Below are positions 62,080 to 64,000 of a stretch of 64,000 bases of DNA, piece after piece; position 1 is the first letter of the stretch, and each line of letters begins with the position of its first letter. The notes under the pieces were generated by a model. The model was given only the letters and a program-made list of their open reading frames with translations. It did not search any database and was not told where the DNA came from. The stretch spans positions 16,802,001-16,866,000 of the forward strand of contig OY783205.1 in NCBI GenBank assembly GCA_963678705.1, read 5' to 3'. The position numbers were made by a program, and so were the translations under genes. Source of the DNA: Panorpa germanica (lineage: Eukaryota; Arthropoda; Insecta; Mecoptera; Panorpidae).

Positions 62080-64000
62080 CTAGCAAACCCGGCGAACTCC
62101 GTTTCGCCATCAGATGGCTTCGTTTTATGTAACATTTCGTTTGGTGATTAAAAGATGAAGAGAAAATTTTTTTTTGTTTTATATTTGAAAAGGAAAAATT
62201 TTATTTCATTTCACAACAGTAATGAATTCATTTCGATTAGTGTTATTTAGTTGAACTTCTCTAAGTAAATGAAAGTGAATCCAAAGTAAATACTGAATCG
62301 AAGCGTTATACGTGTCCGCCAATTATCCGTTTCATTGAAGTGCTCTTTGGTAAACCACATTTTTTGTTTTTTGGTCTGACGTTAACACAAAGAAAGCGGA
62401 TGGTTTCCCATCTCGTGAACACGCAACGTATAACTGCCCATGTGAAAAACAATGATTTTCTAAATTTATCCCGCAAACACTAAGCGATTGGCCTCGCGAC
62501 TTGTTAATTGTCATTGCGAACGCAAGGCGAACTGGAAATTGCAATCGTTTGAAGTCAAACGGAAGATCAGTCGGAATCATTGGTATTCGAGGAATACATA
62601 CATTTTCACCTGCGTACTTTCCGTTAATAATGGTTGCCTCAATCAAATTCGGAATAAGTCTTTTTATCGAAAGTCGAGTACCGTTGCAAAGTCGCGGTGG
62701 ATTCAAATTACGCAATATCATAATAACTGTACCAACTTTGAGTTGCAAGTTATGTGGTGGAAATCCTGGTAACTCCAGAGAGTTCAAAAACTCCGTTGGA
62801 TAATTTACTACATCATCGGGATTTGTTATGGAATCAACGGATTTGTATGTCACCAAATCGCCAGCAATTTTTGATTTAATGGTAAAATTCAGTGCGTGTA
62901 CATCATTATTCTTTGCGGCAAGAATTGCTCGTTGACTTAACCAAGCATAATTCTGATAATTCTCACTAATGTTTGGGAAAACATTTTCAATAAGAGCTAA
63001 TTGAGAGTCTACAAATCGGCAAAAGTCGTTGGTAAGAGTAATTAATCCAGATGTCGCATCAACTGGGACTTTTCCATTTCCAACAGTTAACAATTGTTTG
63101 GAAAATTGTGCAGCACTTTGATCATTTTGAAGTTGAACTCTCATGTTAGTGGTCGCTGCGAATGGATCTGCTTCACACATTGCAAAGAAGCTAGTCAATG
63201 TTGTCGATGGTGGTCTCTCAGCTCGTTGTGCCGCATTAGCTTCAGTGAAGTAAACTCTTCGGCCATTTTCCAAATGCACTGCTAAATGTACTACTGTGGG
63301 ATATCTTTCATGAATTTGAAATGACAATAATCGCCACAGTGCTTCATTAGTACTGACGTATCTGCCCATTTGGAAGTTGCTGACTTCGTCATTCGCATTT
63401 TCCGACGCAATACCAAACACAGCCATGTCGCTGCCTTTTGTGACGTACTTGCACAAATATTTGATTGATTTGGCCGAATGACAACTCTCAAAGTTTGCAT
63501 GTGTTTCAAAAATTCGTGATAGCAGCGGGCAATATGGTACAATGAATTCATTTCCGATCTCAATCTCTTGATTTTTAACTTTAACTTTGATAGTTTGACC
63601 ATTATCTTCTTTTGAACGCCGACGATAAACTGGATATCCATCGTTCCCTGTGACTGTTTCAGCAACTAACGGTCGCGGATATCGTATTGTGCACTTTCCA
63701 TCAGCCATGCAAGGCGATAATGGATTTAATGCACCGCACGGTCCATGCACCATCTGTGTCGTCACAATGTCGTGTAGATGGGGATCAGTGACTGGATCAG
63801 GAATTTTAGCTAATATGATGTCATCCACTTCATTTGAATATAATTTGTTCAGCAACCAAATTAGGATATGAGCATGCGGTAGTCCACGCTTCTGCCATTC
63901 CACCGAGTACATATAACAACGTGTGTCACCAAAAACTCGATACTTAGTAAGCACATCTATCATAACCTTGAGCTTTTGCTGAAATCCTCTGGCGATTATG
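62080..64000 (-). mobile_element. Helitron copy 2 (runs off the window)
   Basis: 3' end CTAG at 62083-62080 followed by T, with the same hairpin at 62091-62108. Closely related to copy 1. The 5' part lies beyond 64000. Confidence 0.9.
62332..64000 (-). CDS. Helitron Rep-helicase remnant, one open frame (partial)
   Basis: Open from beyond 63963 to a stop at 62332. The N-terminal part holds the Rep motifs with an intact H-x-H (GLPHAHILIWL; His codon 63868-63870) and [12 protein letters not shown]. The frame then jumps from PFAAT directly to [10 protein letters not shown] near 63155, an in-frame deletion that removes the helicase Walker A and B regions. The remaining helicase motifs follow ([41 protein letters not shown]). 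It could still make a protein with nuclease motifs but no ATPase core. Confidence 0.9.
   Translation of the reverse strand, partial: IIARGFQQKLKVMIDVLTKYRVFGDTRCYMYSVEWQKRGLPHAHILIWLLNKLYSNEVDDIILAKIPDPVTDPHLHDIVTTQMVHGPCGALNPLSPCMADGKCTIRYPRPLVAETVTGNDGYPVYRRRSKEDNGQTIKVKVKNQEIEIGNEFIVPYCPLLSRIFETHANFESCHSAKSIKYLCKYVTKGSDMAVFGIASENANDEVSNFQMGRYVSTNEALWRLLSFQIHERYPTVVHLAVHLENGRRVYFTEANAAQRAERPPSTTLTSFFAMCEADPFAATTNMRVQLQNDQSAAQFSKQLLTVGNGKVPVDATSGLITLTNDFCRFVDSQLALIENVFPNISENYQNYAWLSQRAILAAKNNDVHALNFTIKSKIAGDLVTYKSVDSITNPDDVVNYPTEFLNSLELPGFPPHNLQLKVGTVIMILRNLNPPRLCNGTRLSIKRLIPNLIEATIINGKYAGENVCIPRIPMIPTDLPFDFKRLQFPVRLAFAMTINKSRGQSLSVCGINLENHCFSHGQLYVACSRDGKPSAFFVLTSDQKTKNVVYQRALQ

Noticed and set aside
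1..64000. CRISPR arrays, operons, bacterial-type promoters
   Set aside because: Introns, LTRs and Helitrons show this is eukaryotic; no regularly spaced short repeats of CRISPR type were seen.

Overview
The window is AT-rich eukaryotic DNA, most probably from an insect. The case for an insect is a gypsy-type retroelement with an env gene and a tRNA-Ser-like primer site, two mariner relatives, several hAT elements, Helitrons and jockey/R1-type LINE remnants. I cannot name the species. Coding density is low and transposons dominate.

Layout. (i) 1-4611 is one arm of a long direct repeat whose second arm is 51058-56169; both carry the same RT-less 5' fragment of an APE-type LINE. (ii) On the minus strand, from 32.3 kb down to 5.1 kb, lies what I think is the most unusual object here: a candidate host gene built from a chain of microexons, more than a dozen of them only 3 nt long. 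All are compatible with one intron phase and they end in a terminal exon at 5109-5143. Its introns are full of transposons (LINE pieces, hAT MITEs, a tandemly repeated exon cassette). (iii) One intron holds a Helitron (15749-29548) with clear ends. It was invaded twice: by a decayed tnp2-like DNA transposon (16322-18571) and by a 7.5-kb errantivirus-like LTR retroelement (21733-29263) whose LTRs look identical and which has a 4-bp target duplication.

(iv) 33183-35367 (minus) is a well-formed three-exon gene for a leucine-rich-repeat protein with an F-box-like N-terminus. An inverted, decayed duplicate lies at 43743-49928 (plus), interrupted by a mariner. (v) 37.4-42.9 kb holds a hAT transposase relic, a region of recurring GGTTTTGCAAC motifs around a broken ORF, and a short deletion-derivative mariner with intact ends. 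(vi) 59.7-61.3 kb is the 3' end of a LINE (RNase H plus zinc-knuckle tail) split by a hAT element with a perfect 8-bp target duplication. (vii) 62080 to the window end is a second, related Helitron copy.

The elements nest in a readable order: microexon-gene intron, then Helitron, then retroelement. Only the LRR gene and the microexon gene look like host genes. Everything else coding is transposon-derived and mostly broken, except the retroelement, whose pol and env frames are intact while gag is interrupted.
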